Both the position numbers and the translations under genes were made by a program. Below the pieces are notes generated by a model that saw only the letters and a list, made by a program, of their open reading frames with translations, was not told where the DNA came from and did not search any database. This document shows positions 1-14,040 of a DNA stretch of 64,000 bases, one piece after another; position 1 is the first letter of the stretch, and each line of letters opens with the position of its first letter. The stretch is from Luidia sarsii (lineage: Eukaryota; Echinodermata; Asteroidea; Paxillosida; Luidiidae), in the NCBI GenBank assembly GCA_949987565.1, contig OX465113.1:8145770-8209769 (forward strand), given 5' to 3'.

Positions 1-721
1 AATCAATTAAATTTGACGACGAAAATACCCTTAGCTAAATCTCAAAGATGGCGTAGGTGTAGCGCGCCCCCATTCGGCCAATTTTAAAACACGATTTTTC
101 ACAACTCAACGTGACCCAGAACATGTATACTTATATACTGCATTGGATTTCACTGGTTTTGTGCATTGTATCTTCTGCGCTGACCTTGATGCTATCAGGT
201 ACGCTGCTTGCTGTCACCTTAGCATATAGCCAAGATATGGGCGACCCTGCCCCGAAGTATCCAACCGGCCACCTTGTCTTATACGACCCCATCACAGCCA
301 CCAAAAGCAACCCCGGGGACACTGCCAATGTACTGACGACAGTCCGGGGACGACCTTTGAGATGGAAGAGATCGACGAACTCTCCGACTTGAATTGCTCC
401 TGGTACTAATTGAGTCATCGAAAGAAAGAGGACTTGAATATGCATGGACGATATTGTACCTGGCATGACGCTTGTTTGTATTCGGCTTTAGTAATTCGTC
501 TACCAGTGTCATTATCAGCTCGTCGACGGGACAGAGTGAGGGAAAACTCTTTCGGGGCTGGGATGGTGGTGACATTTCCCCATCGTCCTAAAATTCACGG
601 AGGATGGCTTGAGTTTCCTGCGGGCTCGTGGAGACCCTTAAATGACTTGGTAGAAACGAGGCGCTCAGTTACAGCGCCCTGAGCGAGACGTGCAGTATGG
701 ACTACCTTGTGGCGTGAAGGA
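1..721. other. Unassigned left edge
   Basis: No gene is recognised. An open frame from about 123 to 392 (plus) starts at an ATG and begins with a hydrophobic, signal-like stretch, but it matches no family I know and could be chance. Confidence 0.3.
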
Positions 722-1205
722 TGGGAAGGAAGGGAAGGAGAAGGGAGGGGAAGGGAAGGAGAAGGGAAGGGAAGGGAAGGGAATGGAAGGGAAAGGAAGG
801 GAAGGGAAGGGAAGGGAAGGAAAGGGAAGGGAAGGGAAGGGAAGGAGAAGGGAAGGGAAGGGAAGGGAAGGGAAGGGAAGGGAAGGGAAGAGAAGGGAAG
901 GGAAGGGAAGGGAAGGGAAGGGAAGGGAAGGGAAGGGAAGGGAAGGGAAGGGAAGGGAAGGGAAGGAGAAGGGAAGGGAAGGGAATGAAAGGGAAGGGGA
1001 GGGAAGGCAAGGGAAGGGAAGGCAAGGGAGGGCAAGGCAAGACAAGGGAAGGCAAGGCAAGGGAAGGGAAGGGAAGGGAAGGCAAGGCAAGGCAAGGCAA
1101 GGGAAGGCAAGGCAAGGCAAGGCAAGGCAAGGCAAGGCAAGGCAAGGCAAGGCAAGGCAAGGCAAGGCAAGGCAAGGCAAGGCAAGGCAAGGCAAGGCAA
1201 GGGAA
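722..1205. repeat. Pentanucleotide array, GGGAA then GGCAA
   Basis: A purine-rich 5-bp tandem array. The left two thirds are mostly GGGAA with occasional GGAGA interruptions. From about 1010 the unit changes to GGCAA, and from about 1100 to 1200 it is almost pure GGCAA. It is open in several frames on both strands, which produces meaningless Gly/Arg/Lys or Leu/Pro-rich frames of up to about 220 codons. Confidence 0.97.
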
Positions 1206-4200
1206 CGCAAGCAGTATACTTTTCGTTTTTGAATTCAAGCCAGCGTGGGACCATGAAACACCAGAGTTGGAGTCGGACTTTAGACCACTGGATTCACAGT
1301 CCTAACGCCACAGGGGAGACGACGAACCATGACGTTCACACTGCTGTTGTTTTCCTTTGATGCCCCGGGGCCAATTCATTTGTAATTTTGTTCACGTCTC
1401 TTGACTGGCTAATCAGGGTGAGTCAGTATCAGATTTTGGGAGGTGGACAAGGAAAAAGGCGGGAAAACTCCGCGGGTTGATTAGAAAATCGTTAACAGGA
1501 ATCGGCCACTCCGATTACAGCTTGCCGCTTCCGCATTGGGGGAAATATGCTGTGCTCCAAGTTGAGGTATAGAGTGAGGGGTGAGGTTCCTGGGGCCAGT
1601 GGACACACGATATTGGTGCATAATACGGGCAAGAGGTGGCCAGGGGAGCCATGAACAAATCCTAAATGTGTCGACCACGTGACTCGTGGCAGGGCAGATA
1701 TGAATTATTCATGCGCACGTCGGGACCCAAGAGCGAGAGGGGAGTGTATTGGCTTCTGGGAAGCCCCGACCTCCCGACTATTGCAAATCAAGCGACTGGT
1801 GTTGAATGTTAATGGTGGAACAAAAGGTTGCAATGACCTTTATAGGGGCCGGTCACCAATCTAAGAATAATTCACGACGACGGGTTTGGACGCGTTTCCG
1901 TGCGGACACGTGAGTGGACTCCAGGACTCTTGTGCTTTGTCCGTTGTCTTGTCCTTGTCTTTGTGCAAGGTTGCATTACCCGAATCGTCCGTTTGTTTGG
2001 AGGCTCCTTGGTGTGTTTGTTTGTGTCGTAGATCTAAAATAGCAATGGCCTTGAAAAACGTTATATTGTTTGTCCACGGCTTTGGGAGAATGGTTTTCTC
2101 TTTGTTTCTTTCTCTATTTACTTATATCTATGGTTTGGGCATCACAATAGTTAAATATTTGAATTTTGGATTTTGAATACAATGTTTGGTAAGCATTGAA
2201 GAGAAATTTCTAGGTCATAATATTCTACCAAAAAATCCTCTATTTCCTGTAAAAAATAGCAAAAATAACGGGAATTAATTCCAAGCCACTTGTTGTCTGT
2301 CAGAATGTTGTCGTCCAAATAAAGAATGGTACAAAAATAACGAATGGATTTAGAGTTACTTAAGTCATTTTCTGGGGACAAATATAATTAATTTCGTTAA
2401 CACGGGATGTCGATTAATAACTGGATTGATTCGAATATATCAATATGATGCACGTTTGAAAATGGTCTCCGTCTAAGTTTTTTTTATTTTGCAAGGTGCT
2501 TGTAAAACTGAACGCTGAAACAAACCAGATAGCGTCCATGAACAAGCTCAGCTCGAAATAATTGAATCCACAAGTTTCCATGGGTGGCTGACTGGTACGT
2601 GCAAATTGGCCCAAATAAATATGCTCCCTTTTATGAAAAAAACTCGGCATCGTCGTCTCTTGCCGATATCTTGATCTCTTTATTTACACCCAGTGGAGAA
2701 AAGATTGCCCCTCTGCAAAATTGCGAGTGTTGCTACGAATGATGTCCGCCGCTCCATCCCCTTCCCCTCCTTGGCAAAGTGCAATAATACGCGCGGCGAA
2801 CCCCACGCCAAACTAACAATGAATATCACCGCTGACTTGCAAGTCGGCGGGACCCCCGAGGCCCTGAGGAGTTTAGACGGGGGAGGAGAGGGCTGAACGA
2901 GGGAGAGGAAGAAGGTGAAGAGATCTACGGGACAGCGGCAGCACAGCGCCCCATCTCGTCTTCCCACCGTCCATCCATGCGGAACACGTTTCAACAATGC
3001 GGATGATATTTTAATAAACAAAGATCATGATTTGTTAATAATCGTGGGTCGGGTCGGCTGTCTCGAGCGGGGAAGCCAGGCAAACAGTAATCCGTCCAAT
3101 TTGCTGATGAGCCGTACACTTGAGAGAGCGAGAGCAGAAAAATTGAAAAGAAAAAAAAATATCCCGAAATAACGACAGCATGAAATAAAAAAGTGCACCG
3201 GGACGGGGTTAGGACGCCGGTATAACCTTTGCCAAGACAGTCTCTGCCGATTACCCTGGGCAAAAAAGTAGTTGGGTTCACAAAGTTCCATAGATTTATA
3301 TATGTCCGTCTGTACAAAACTCCAAAGCAACCTATCTGGACATATATATCGGTCGGTGAACTAAAGTAGGCGTCCGAATAAATGGGTTGACCACTGAAGC
3401 CGCCTTACTGTATAACTGTTCAGGGAAAACGAGACAGATGAAAAGACATTCCCTCTAGATTTCAATATGAACAATCGCTGACTGCCTCTGTTCTCATTTC
3501 CCGACCAAACAATCACCCATGCAACCGACCGACCATGACACTTTCACTACTACATCTATTTGACCAATTTGGGGGTAAATTCCCCTCAATACTCGACAGT
3601 TGTAACTGAAATGCAATTGGCTACATTTTAGCAAATAGTTTACAGGGGAGAATTTGAACTATCGTTTGAAGGCAAAGTTTGACCAACCAATATCATTAGG
3701 GCAATGTGTGTTGTGCGCGGTTCGCAGTCCTACCGGGGCTAGTGAATATTGGACGGTATACACATCTGGCCCGCTCACCTCGCAACTAGTATGTGCCGTT
3801 GAACAGACCGACATGTAGAAGCTCATAGCGCAGCGTGTCGGCTGGTTCAAACAGAAAAGCCAACTGAACACGGCCGAACATTTCGAGATTGAATAAATAT
3901 ATATATCAATAAAGAGGGAGAGAAATGCAATGGACTTCTGTGTTAATGCTGATGGTTGCATAGGGTTGACAAATAAAACCCAAGGCGGTTTTCTTTGTCA
4001 TGAGCGCGCTGATTAGTAATGACCGTGGCGGGTTTTTTTTTCGGTAGAGCGAGAGAAAGAAGCCGAGAGAGGGAGAGAGAGAGAGCTCCCGCCGCTGCGA
4101 GCTGTAGTACCGTGAAGATAGTGTCTTTCGCTGCCCGGCAATCGACTGCACGGCCTCCCCCGAGTCTCGCCCGTCTCTCGGTGTGCCTTGCTCTCGTCAA

Positions 4201-4639
4201 GGAGGGGCGGCAGGCACGACTTATCGGAACAAATTGAATTAAAAGCGCCCTAATGGGGTTTTTATCAACCCTTGTGTCACGAGGTGGGTTGGGGTTTGTT
4301 TTGTTTGGATTTTTTTGTACCATGCGGGATTCGCGGCATGGGGCGGCAATTGACGGCAGTGGGACATCAAACGTTTCGGTAAGAGCATCGGGCGTCCCTT
4401 CGGACGAAAAGAAAATATATAATGCACACATAGAAAAGCCATTTAAGATCAATTCACAGCGACGGCTAAGGCATTTCCCAATAACCACTGCACAAATCGA
4501 TAGCGACATGTACAGAGGTGTAAAGGGATCAAATGCACTCAGTTTTAAACTATACATGTATAAAGATTGGTCATTGCGAGGACAAACCTTCTGTTATCAA
4601 CAATTCGGCTCCAAATTCAGTTTCTTCTAATGAAAAGTG
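1206..4639. other. No gene recognised
   Basis: Mixed-composition DNA with only short open frames, the longest about 113 codons (2680-3021, minus). None resembles a known family. AT-rich from about 2090 to 2680. Confidence 0.4.
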
Positions 4640-4965
4640 TTTGTTTTATGAAAATCCTTCTTTTAAATTTGACTTTCTCCTCCTTTTGATCTCCCTCTCT
4701 TTGATGCGTGCCTGCTTTTTGGTTTCCCCTTTAATCTCTTTTCCTGCTTCAGAACATCTTTTCCCTCTGTCCGTCTTCTAAAACCCAATCTCATCTCCTT
4801 CTTTCCTATCATATGGTCGATGTCCTTGTCATTCTGCCTACTGAGAAAGGTCCTCCTAGGATCAAAACAACAGGCTCTCTCTTTTTTTTCTTTCTTTTTT
4901 TAGATGTATGTATATTTGGAGTGATTAAGCATTTTACAACGTGTTTACATTGCTTTTCTGGGAGG
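4640..4965 (+). mobile_element. Penelope-like element 3'-end fragment, copy 1
   Basis: A pyrimidine-rich stretch is followed at about 4825-4885 by CTTGTCATTCTGCC, then GAGAAAGGTCCTCCTAGG, then ATCAAAACAACAGGC. This matches, base for base over most of its length, the sequence that follows the GIY-YIG frame of the element at 54.4-55.15 kb read on the minus strand. The match continues through an AGTGATTAAGCATTTTACAA block near 4920-4940. No coding part is left. The fragment is inferred from this internal comparison. Confidence 0.65.
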
Positions 4966-6698
4966 CATAAAACAATGATCACAATTAGGGCATATTGATC
5001 AAGGTCTTTCTGGCCATATAAATCTAGAGGATCCTAAGAATGTAAAGGTTTGAAGTGTGTCTTCATTTTCCTCAAACTGTTGACTGGTTGATGACTTGAA
5101 CCTTCACAGTCATGTTCTATTCTGCTGGGTTGAATCAAAACAGCAACATTTTAACGGGCTTATAAGACTTCCATATATAAAAACAATCATAATAATATTT
5201 GTTCGCTTAATTGTATTTTCCAACTGACCCAAACGAAAGCCTGATGACGAAAATGATGCCTAATCAATAACTTGCGTAATCCATCGTGCCGTGCAATTTA
5301 GCCAAAACTATTCCGACAATTTTACCGGTGAAAATGTTTACTAAACTTACAAAATGACCTATGATTTCTGGGACACCGACAATGCCATCCAAGGACTATT
5401 TGTTGTACCGATTACAATTGTGATTTAATATCAAAGCATGTACGATAGCTGACTATTTACGAGGGCTTTTCATGAAACTAATACGCAATCAAGGACATAC
5501 AATGTAGGCCCTATGGTATTTTGCGATTGTTTTTTTTTCTTTTCGGAATTTGGTGATTTGCTCACTGTAACATTTTGCCAGGTCCCCATAGGACATTAAC
5601 CCGAGTCCTCTGAAATGCGACAAGGGCGCTCTAATCCTATACCTGTGGCGTGCTAAACTTCACTTTGTGTGTACAGAGCAATGTACTGACACAGTATTAA
5701 TTCTGTGCGTGACTCACGACTCGATAAAAAACGATTTTTTTTTCCTTTTCGTGTAAGGACACAAGGAGCTTGGAGTTTGAATGAATGGCACGGGAGACAG
5801 TTTCACCGTCCGACGGCATTTCACCGTGACAACAACAGCTCGGATTTTTCCCCTCTTCTCTTTCTTGTTTAAGTCATCCTAGTCTTATTTTTTTCATTCC
5901 AGGTTTTTGTGGTTGACATTTCCCTGCAAACTCCCCAGGAAGGGAAATAGAAATAGTCAGAGAAATGGGATCGATAGAAGAGATCGACTGGTCGGGATGA
6001 GTTCGCTAGCCCGTGGATTGGCGGGCCTACTTATGGCTAGTCGAGACAACATCCACGCAGGGGGAAAAATAAAAAAATATATCGCGGGGGAATACTGTTG
6101 CATTTAACATGAGCAGCTCTGGAGTTTGTCAGACGAAAGCCCCTTACCTAGTACCTCCCCGTACATACCGTACACAAGGCAAGCCGCGCCCGAAAATCCT
6201 CCATATTATTGCAAAAGCCACACGACCATAATACCACCCAGGCTGGCTCATCGATTTTACGCGGATCAATGTTTGCGCGCGCTTGGGGCTCCGCGACAAG
6301 TATTAATTTTTCCCCCTCCTCCTCTTCTTCTTACTCCTTACCCCTTCCTCCTCTCTCTATCGAGACTTTCTCTCGCCCTCGTCCCTTCCCCCAAATTAAG
6401 TACTAGTGTCAAATTTAAATTCGCCGCCTCGCGAGAGAAAGACACCAACAAGCCTGGCAATTAGGAGGGGATAGAGAAACAAGATAGGCACGATTTAATA
6501 TCAACTAGAATGTCTGACAAGAGCCTCTCGTGTCTCGTCTACAGCATGATGGATTGCCGGGAATCGAAGCAACAATTCTGGCTCTTATTCATTCTCTGTC
6601 CACTCCTCCATTTTTTCTACTCGCTCTTTCTCCTTGCACCCTTTACAGTGTCCCTCAGTCAGCCAACGTTCGCCTTTCCACTTGGCAGAGAACAAACC
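4966..6698. other. No gene recognised
   Basis: AT-rich unique-looking sequence to about 5900, then mixed composition. Short open frames at 6126-6464 and in the pyrimidine-rich part near 6310-6400 show no similarity to known proteins. Confidence 0.4.
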
Positions 6699-6710
6699 GA
6701 GAGAGAGACC

Positions 6711-6764
<54 letters not shown>

Positions 6765-7108
6765 AAGAGACAGAGAGAGACAGAGAGAGACAGAGAAAGA
6801 GACAGAGAGAGACAGAGAGAGACAGAGACAAAGAGAGACAGAGACAGAGACAGAGACAGAGACAGAGACAGAGACAGAGACAGAGACAGAGACAGAGACA
6901 GAGGCAGAGACAGAGACATAGACATAGACAGAGACATAGACAGAGAAATAGACAGAGACAGAGACAGAGACAGAGACAGAGACAGAGACAGAGACAGAGA
7001 CAGAGACAGAGACAGAGACAGAGACAGAGACAGAGACAGAGACAGAGACAGAGACAGAGACAGAGACAGACACATACACAGACACAGACACAGACACAGA
7101 CACAGACA
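6699..7108. repeat. GA / GAGACA / CACAGA array
   Basis: A compound purine-rich microsatellite. It begins as (GA)n, passes through GAGAGACA and AAAGAGACA units, becomes regular GAGACA for most of its length and ends with five CACAGA-type units. The 6-bp phase keeps frames open, giving spurious Arg/Asp/Glu, Arg/Gln or Ser/Val repeats of up to about 205 codons. Confidence 0.97.
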
Positions 7109-8006
7109 TGGAAGATGAGTTCAAAACCGCAGCAGCAACAACAATAACACGATAAACGGTTTAAGCTTTTGCAAAGTCGTCCTCCCGATTCCCGTCCTGG
7201 TACTTGAGGGTTATCGGGGAGGAGGTGGCGGGCAGGCGGGCAATCAGGGCGCAGGCAGGCAGGCAATCTGCCGTCCACTTGTCCGTGGATGGGTCTGATC
7301 TAAGGGTGCGCTCGGAATGTGATCCCCAACACTCTCTTTCTCTTTCCCTCCCCTCTCCCCCATTCACTCCCCTCTCCTCCATTCACTCCCCTCTCTCCCT
7401 CCTCTCTCTCCACCACTCTTTCCCCATAAATCCCCTGCCTCCTCTCCCCCATCCTCCCATTCCCTCTTTCTTACTCCACTCTCATCACGACCGACAGAGG
7501 CGATTTCCTCATGGAAAACGTGGACAGATCGTGCGGGGGACAATGCCAACTGGCCGCTCAAGAAAAAAAAAAGCAAACTTAACCAGGGGCCCGCCATCTA
7601 TATTGTAGTGGTGTGTCAGTCACCCGTTTAGGGCGGGGTTGATTTGTTCTTTTTTCAATTATAAGTTTGCGGGACCTCTCCAGTCGAACCACTCGCCTAG
7701 ACAGCGGTGCATCGCTCAGATCTCGGTGTTGATCTTGCAGTGTTAAGGCACTCGTGGCATCATTTGGAGGACCCGAACCACATCCCTATCATCTGATATC
7801 AAAGAAACGAAATAGCACCCCTGCTGTTTGTTCCACCCACCTGTCCCCCTTGTTTCTATGTTAGACTTAGTGTCTTATTTTCTGAGAGTCTATCTGTCCG
7901 ATCAGTTTGTCTCATTCCAGCTCAGTTAAAATGCATGTCTCTGGTTTGTTTTAAACTGTGTGTCTCTATTTCTCAGAGTCTCTTCTTTTCCAATGTATTG
8001 GTATAT
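7109..8006. other. No gene recognised
   Basis: Contains a short GGCAGGCGGGC-type G-rich run (7225-7270) and a CT-rich stretch (7330-7490). No gene recognised. Confidence 0.4.
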
Positions 8007-8369
8007 CTCTGTCTGTGTGTATGTCTGCCCGACTGCCCTTCCCTCCATCATCGTCTCATTGGGGTATTCCCTATTATGTCTCCTATCTCCTGACCTCTGT
8101 CTGTGTGTATGTCTGCCCGACTGCCCTTCCCTCCATCATCGTCTCATTGGGGTATTCCCTATTATGTCTCCTATCTCCTGACCTCTGTCTGTGTGTATGT
8201 CTGCCCGACTGCCCTTCCCTCCCTCATCGTCTCATTGGGGTATTCCCTATTATGTCTCCTATCTCCTGACCTCTGTCTGTGTGTATGTCTGCCCGACTGC
8301 CCTTCCCTCCATCATCGTCTCATTGGGGTATTCCCTATCATGTCTCCTATCTCCTGACCTCTGTCTGTG
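8007..8369. repeat. 88-bp minisatellite, four copies
   Basis: Four head-to-tail copies start at 8007, 8095, 8183 and 8271, with an 11-bp fifth start at 8359. Each begins CTCTGTCTGTGTGTATG and contains TCTCATTGGGGTATTCCC. The copies differ at very few positions, so the duplication is recent. The period is not a multiple of 3, so the frame rotates and the array is not coding. Confidence 0.96.
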
Positions 8370-8760
8370 CCCCTCGACAGTCCCCACGTCCCACCTTCTT
8401 CTCCCAACCTCTGCCTCGCTCATTCTCTGTCTGTGTCTCCCTGTTTCTATCGGGCTCTTTCTGTCTCTGTCTGTCTGCCTCTCTCAGTCTCTCTGTCATA
8501 GTTTCTCTTTGCCCTTCTCTCTGTTTCGCCCTGTTCCTTTTTGCTTTGCTGTCTGCCCATGGCCGTCTCTCGCTGTTTTGTGGCCTCTCTGTTTCTCTGT
8601 GTTCTTTCTTTCTCTTTGTCTCTGTCTCTCTTTCCCTCTGTCTCTCTCTGTGTCTCGCTCCCTGTCCCTTCCAACCTCTCTTTCTCCTTCCTGGAGTTGT
8701 GTTCCCCCTTCCCCATCACGCCTCTCCCTCTCCCACTGTCTCCCTCCCCCATCGCCCGAG
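8370..8760. repeat. CT-rich low-complexity tract
   Basis: Continues from the 88-bp minisatellite as an imperfect CTCTGTCT/TCTCTCTG pyrimidine-rich tract with scattered G. Open frames across it are composition artefacts. Confidence 0.8.
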
Positions 8761-11700
8761 CCTTCTACGATGGGACCCCCAGGGCCCCCAGACTGAAATG
8801 TTATCCGGCCAACACGAGGGCTAATTAAAAGCGATACAGCTGGCACGCCGCGGCCGTGTCGATGTGGCCCGCTCCCAGCCGGGACTCAACGGGTCCACGC
8901 CAATTAACGGCCGCAATCAATTACATATCTCCCACACTCCCACAACCCACCCACCCACCCATCCCCACACACTCCAAAAGTTCAGAAAATAAAATCCCCT
9001 TCACAAAGCAAAAAATATACCAATACATCATAGGGAGTCATGTGCTATATATCGATATCAATTTGTATCATCGCCGGTTTAAACTCGCCCTTATAAAGGA
9101 AAGATCTGCATTTGTTTAAGATGCAGGGATGAAAATGATTATGGATGTAACTGTGGTGGGACGCTCTCAATTTGGTGTGGAGACAGACGAGGGCATATCT
9201 GATAGATAGCAAGGGAGAGAGTGAACAATCAAGCACACACACGGACCCGTCCGCTACTTTTCGAAAATAAAAAGGCGACTTCTCATCACGATCACCTAAG
9301 CAACATGATTACCATTATTTTGTCAGAATGGGGTGTGGAATTAAAAAAAAAGATGAGTGCGCACACAAGCCATCGAAGGCGATGCTTTTGACGACCGCGA
9401 GGGGAAGGGGTATAGATGGGGTTTGGTTTGGTTTGGTTTGATTTGTGGAGGGAGGGAGGGAGGGAGCAGGAGGGAGGGAGCGAATGGAGGACACATGATC
9501 CTGTCTTTCCTCCTCCTAGACCTGAATGGGAAAGGCAGGGAAAGGCAATACCGCCGGCTCCTGTTCGCACTAGACGGCGCGCCGGAGCAAGCCAGGCGTT
9601 GGATACTAACATGATAGAAAGACCAAAATCAGATTCGCCGTTTAAAGATTGAATTCCTCTATCGGGAGGTGGGGAAAGGAAGGGCAGGGGAAGAGAGGGA
9701 AAAAGAGAGGGAGATTGGGGAGGGAGGGGGTTAGTTATTGGTGCAAGCTCTCATTCGAAGAGGGCCCAATTTCCTCCCAGAGTGTACAGATAGAGAGGGA
9801 GGGGTAGAGAGGGAAGGGAGTGAAGGGGTGAGTGAGGGAGAGAGAGAATAATAAGGGGAAGCTTGTCGAAATGATCAAACAAGACTTATACTTCATTAAA
9901 TCACCTCGCTATATAGCGTCGCCCAAAAGAGGAAGGGGGACTTAAAAGCGAGAGCTGTATAGAATAAAAAAATGACAAAAGCCACAGATTGAAGAGGAAT
10001 AAAAAAAACACGAAGTGTGTTGACTCAAGCAGCTTGACCTCATGAGCAACTCGACCAAATTGTGCAGCGTTTCACCTTTCTTTTCCTTCTTTTTGTCCCC
10101 AGTCGATTTTCGTTGTTGTTGTTGCTGGCCGGGTTGGTGCCAAACGATGCGATGCGGACGTGTTAAGCGATGCGGTGGCCGAGAATTCTTGACGCGGCGA
10201 ACGCGGCCGCGAGGAGAGAGGATCGCGATTTGTCATCATTGTTTTCGAGTAATGTGGCATGCCGTCTTTCTGACGGCAGGCACAGCTAACATGCGGGCCA
10301 TGGGTGGACAAAACTTTGAGAAAAAATTCTCCTTGTGTATGCAGTAGTCATCATTTGCTTCCATTTTCCAAACGTAGCCTTAATGAAGACAAACCGGGTA
10401 CAGATATCCGCAGCTTACGCGGAGCTTAATACCTTCCACTTCTTTCAAAAAGTGCAACCTAAGCACCAGGGAGGAATCTCTTTCCATGGACGTATTGAAC
10501 AGAGGTATATATGGATCGTTGTTTGCATCACATGGCACAACCATCATCTGCTTTCGGTGTTTTTTCATATCATTTGGGAAATGAATTCCAAAAATTATTT
10601 CATTCGTTGCAAATTTAGATGCATGCACAATTTTCATGTAGGCCTACATGTAGCTTTAAATTTCAGTAGGGCCTACGCTGTGATTTTCCAAAGATCTTTT
10701 TTACAAAGTAAAATTACGTAATTGTTGACATTTCAACGCTTGGCAAATTAAAATATCTTTGTCCAGTTCAATAGGCCAAGTCCTTTTCATATGTTTTTAT
10801 CTCTGTTTGTTAGCCGCAATTAGTTTAATTGATATGCTGTTTAATTTGTGCTGAGATTATAGTGCCATGATTGAATTAAATAACACACAAACGAAGAATC
10901 GATGAAATCTTCGGAACATAGTCAACGGAATTTCATCCGGAGTGTTGCCGCAATCAATAAATAAATAGACCCTTTTGATTTGATGCTTAATTCTCATGTA
11001 AATAAACCCATAGTGGTTATAATGGGAATGAGTAAACCAGACAAAATCATTCATGAGAAAAACAAGAACATCAAGTCATAATGAACCAAGCCCCTTAGTG
11101 CTCGCGCAGTTCCGTCCCTTACTTCATCCCCGTTTCATTTGTCCAGATTCTACCATAGGGCGATTCTTATCTTTCAAAAGCAACATGCCAAAAGATGCGA
11201 CACTCTTTCGCCTGAGCTAGACTGTCTTTTCTCGTTGCCTTTCATAACTGATAACGATCAAGGCAGATTCCGCAATATCTCTTCGGCTTCAGAAAATGTA
11301 TGAAGCAGAGGGAGAGGAGAGGGAAGGCGGACGACCCCTGACTGTCGGGATGACAGGAAAGGAACCAACTCACTTTCTCAATGTACTTTTTCGTCAGAAG
11401 AGGTCGACAGAATAAAAGCAAACTTTGTCAGAACATGTTACAATAATCTTTGTCAATTACATAATTAAGGCACAACCTTTTTTAAGGAGCAAACTTCATT
11501 TGATGCGAAAAAACGCAAGAAATCGGTCAATGATAAAGGAAGCCAGTTTGAAAGACTATGTATCGCCTTCGCTTTGCTGTAATTAAAGATCTGGTTTTTA
11601 AAAAATCTTTGTTAGCATGAACAAAAGCATGGGCCGGACGTTCTTTTGCGAAGCTCACTTTGTGCGAGGAGAGATTTTACTTTATAAGGAGTGCGGCCTT

Positions 11701-14035
11701 TCTATGGGGGGAAAGGCTTGGAGGGGTAAAGGGTGTAGGCTCTTGAAGTGGCCCAGCACTCAGTCACTCCCTTCTCCTCACCACTTCTTCTTCCCTCACT
11801 TTGTTCATCCCCGAGGTAAGTTAACACATTCTGAATTAATGAAGTGCCTTGAGACCGGTACTCCCGCCTCCACCCTCCAACCAACCAACCAACCAACCAT
11901 CTAACCAACCAACCAACTAACTACCCCCGCCAAAAAAAACCCCGAACCAATCCCCTCGCCTGACTGCCGACCGCATGCCTCATCCATATACGAGAGGCCT
12001 ACTCATTGGCACACGCACCCCGCCCCCACAACTCACGCAAAGATCTTCTTCATTAAATCCGTTGCGATTTAATTTAACAATGTTGCCTCCCAATTTCCCG
12101 CCGAGTGTTTGTGCTTTCATTTAAGGTCGTGTGGATTCTAAAAGATCATCCAATTTCAAAACCCGTCCCGCTCTCTCTCTCTCTGCCCCCTCGATTCCTT
12201 CCCCGCCCCTTCAAAACGCCATGGGCAGTGAATTTTCTTCCCGCTTTCTGTCTTGTTGTTTTGTTTAGTTTTTTTTCATTTTTTTTTTTTTTACTCCACG
12301 CGTCGGTCATTCTGCTTCAATACGCAACAAGTCTGTGGCGGAGTAAAAACGTTTCCCCATCGCCGTGCGTAAGCCAGAGATTTTCACGCTCTCTGATCGC
12401 ATAGGAAATGGCTCCGAGGGCTCTCCACTATAAATAATGATCGGAGAACTCCCTTTATTTTAAACCGCCAGTAAGAAAAAAAAAGAGGGGTGGAGTATGG
12501 GGAAAAGAACCCAATGCACACGCTCTGTTTTTGTTAGCTCGGCGCGCTGCTCATTTCCCCCGATGCCATTTTAATCAAATGTTGCTAATCTTCTATCATT
12601 TTGGATTTTTTCCCCTCCCCTCCTCCTCCCCATTTTATTCTTCTTCCTCTCCTTCCTCTCCATGCAGGGGAGCAGGGGGAGAATGGGGAGGGGAAAGAAG
12701 AGATAGATGCCACGCCATCCGCAGCTCAACACCCAAGCCGAGAAATTGTACACCCGCGTCGTTTTTGGTTACTTGGCCAATATTACGAGAGGCTAGACCA
12801 GCATGGAGCAAGGCACACACACTCGCACACACAGGCCGGGACGATTGGCCAAATCTGCCCGTCGGTCGGGGCCGGTGCAGCCACGCTGCTCGGTCCCGCG
12901 TCCCCGGAGACAGGTTTACCCTAGCGCCTCCGACTGTCAATCACGGCTGGATGCTGGCATCGACGGGGGGGGGGGGCAGAAAGCGACATGTCCAGGGACA
13001 AGAAGAACATAGAGAAGAAGAAAAAGAAAAGAGAAAAAAAAGAGCAAGTCAAAAGGTAAAAACAGCCGGGGTTATCTCACTATTGTTATCCTAAGCGGGA
13101 GGGATACCGCGCAACAATATAGAAGGGGATCACACGCACGACGTCGGAATGATTAAAGTTGACTTGTGCCGGCAGCCCGTGTCTCGGTGGGGCAGGGGGC
13201 GGGAGAGAGGGAGAGAGAGGCGTGGATCACGCTTTCCTCTCCCGGGACAACATCGCTCCTATCCACGCGTCTGTTCAACAACTTCCAGCACTAAATAATC
13301 ATAATAATAACAGAAGAAGAAGAAGACAACTTGAAAGGGTCCGACGGAACGGGAGAGGAAGATGAAAGAAAAACACAAAATAATGCTGGGCATAAACTCC
13401 GGACATTGGATGTCAAAACAAAAACATTCTGTGGAAAAACCGAAGTTATTGGGAAAAAATTCGCTTGTACAGATTTCAGCGCTCACGTCAGGCGTACTTA
13501 GTTGATGGGCTACGGAGCCAATATTACGCCCTTTATAACTGCGGTGCAGCATGTTATCCACCAGCCGGGATTGGAAGGGAGCGCAAAAAGAGAAGCAGAA
13601 GAAAAAAGCCAAATATAAAGATTTAAATTAATTTTCAGAGTCATCAAATGTGGTGTTGTCCTTTACTCGCAGGGGGTAATAATTATTGTGCGATCAGACG
13701 AGGCTGATGGTTGATTGCCAACGTTGGCCCTTCTCTTATCAAAGCAATCAACCCTGTCTATGCGATATAGTCACAGACCCATTTGTCAGTGTTTTTGTAA
13801 TTTCGATCTTTATCGAAATTGTCACATTTCGGAGTTTGATCTTCCTGTAGAAGGCGATTCCGTGAGAATCAATTTATTTTAAATCTTTCTTGCGATCCTT
13901 ATAAATGTCTCTTGTGCGGTTCGATGCGATTTCATCCAATTAATATGTTTTAATCCTTTCATATCTTTATCTTTGATCGTCCAAGCCAAGGTGCGACCGG
14001 GCAATTTTATGTCCTTTCCAAAATTGGATCCATTT
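8761..14035. other. No gene recognised; short simple repeats
   Basis: No gene is recognised in this 5.3 kb. It holds (GGGA)n near 9447-9480, G-rich AGGG runs at 9660-9850, a (CCAA)n run at 11876-11925, T-rich runs near 12260-12290 and a G10 near 12965. The AT-rich stretch 10335-11600 contains a 128-codon open frame (10335-10721, plus) that resembles nothing I know. Confidence 0.4.
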
Positions 14036-14040
14036 CGATA

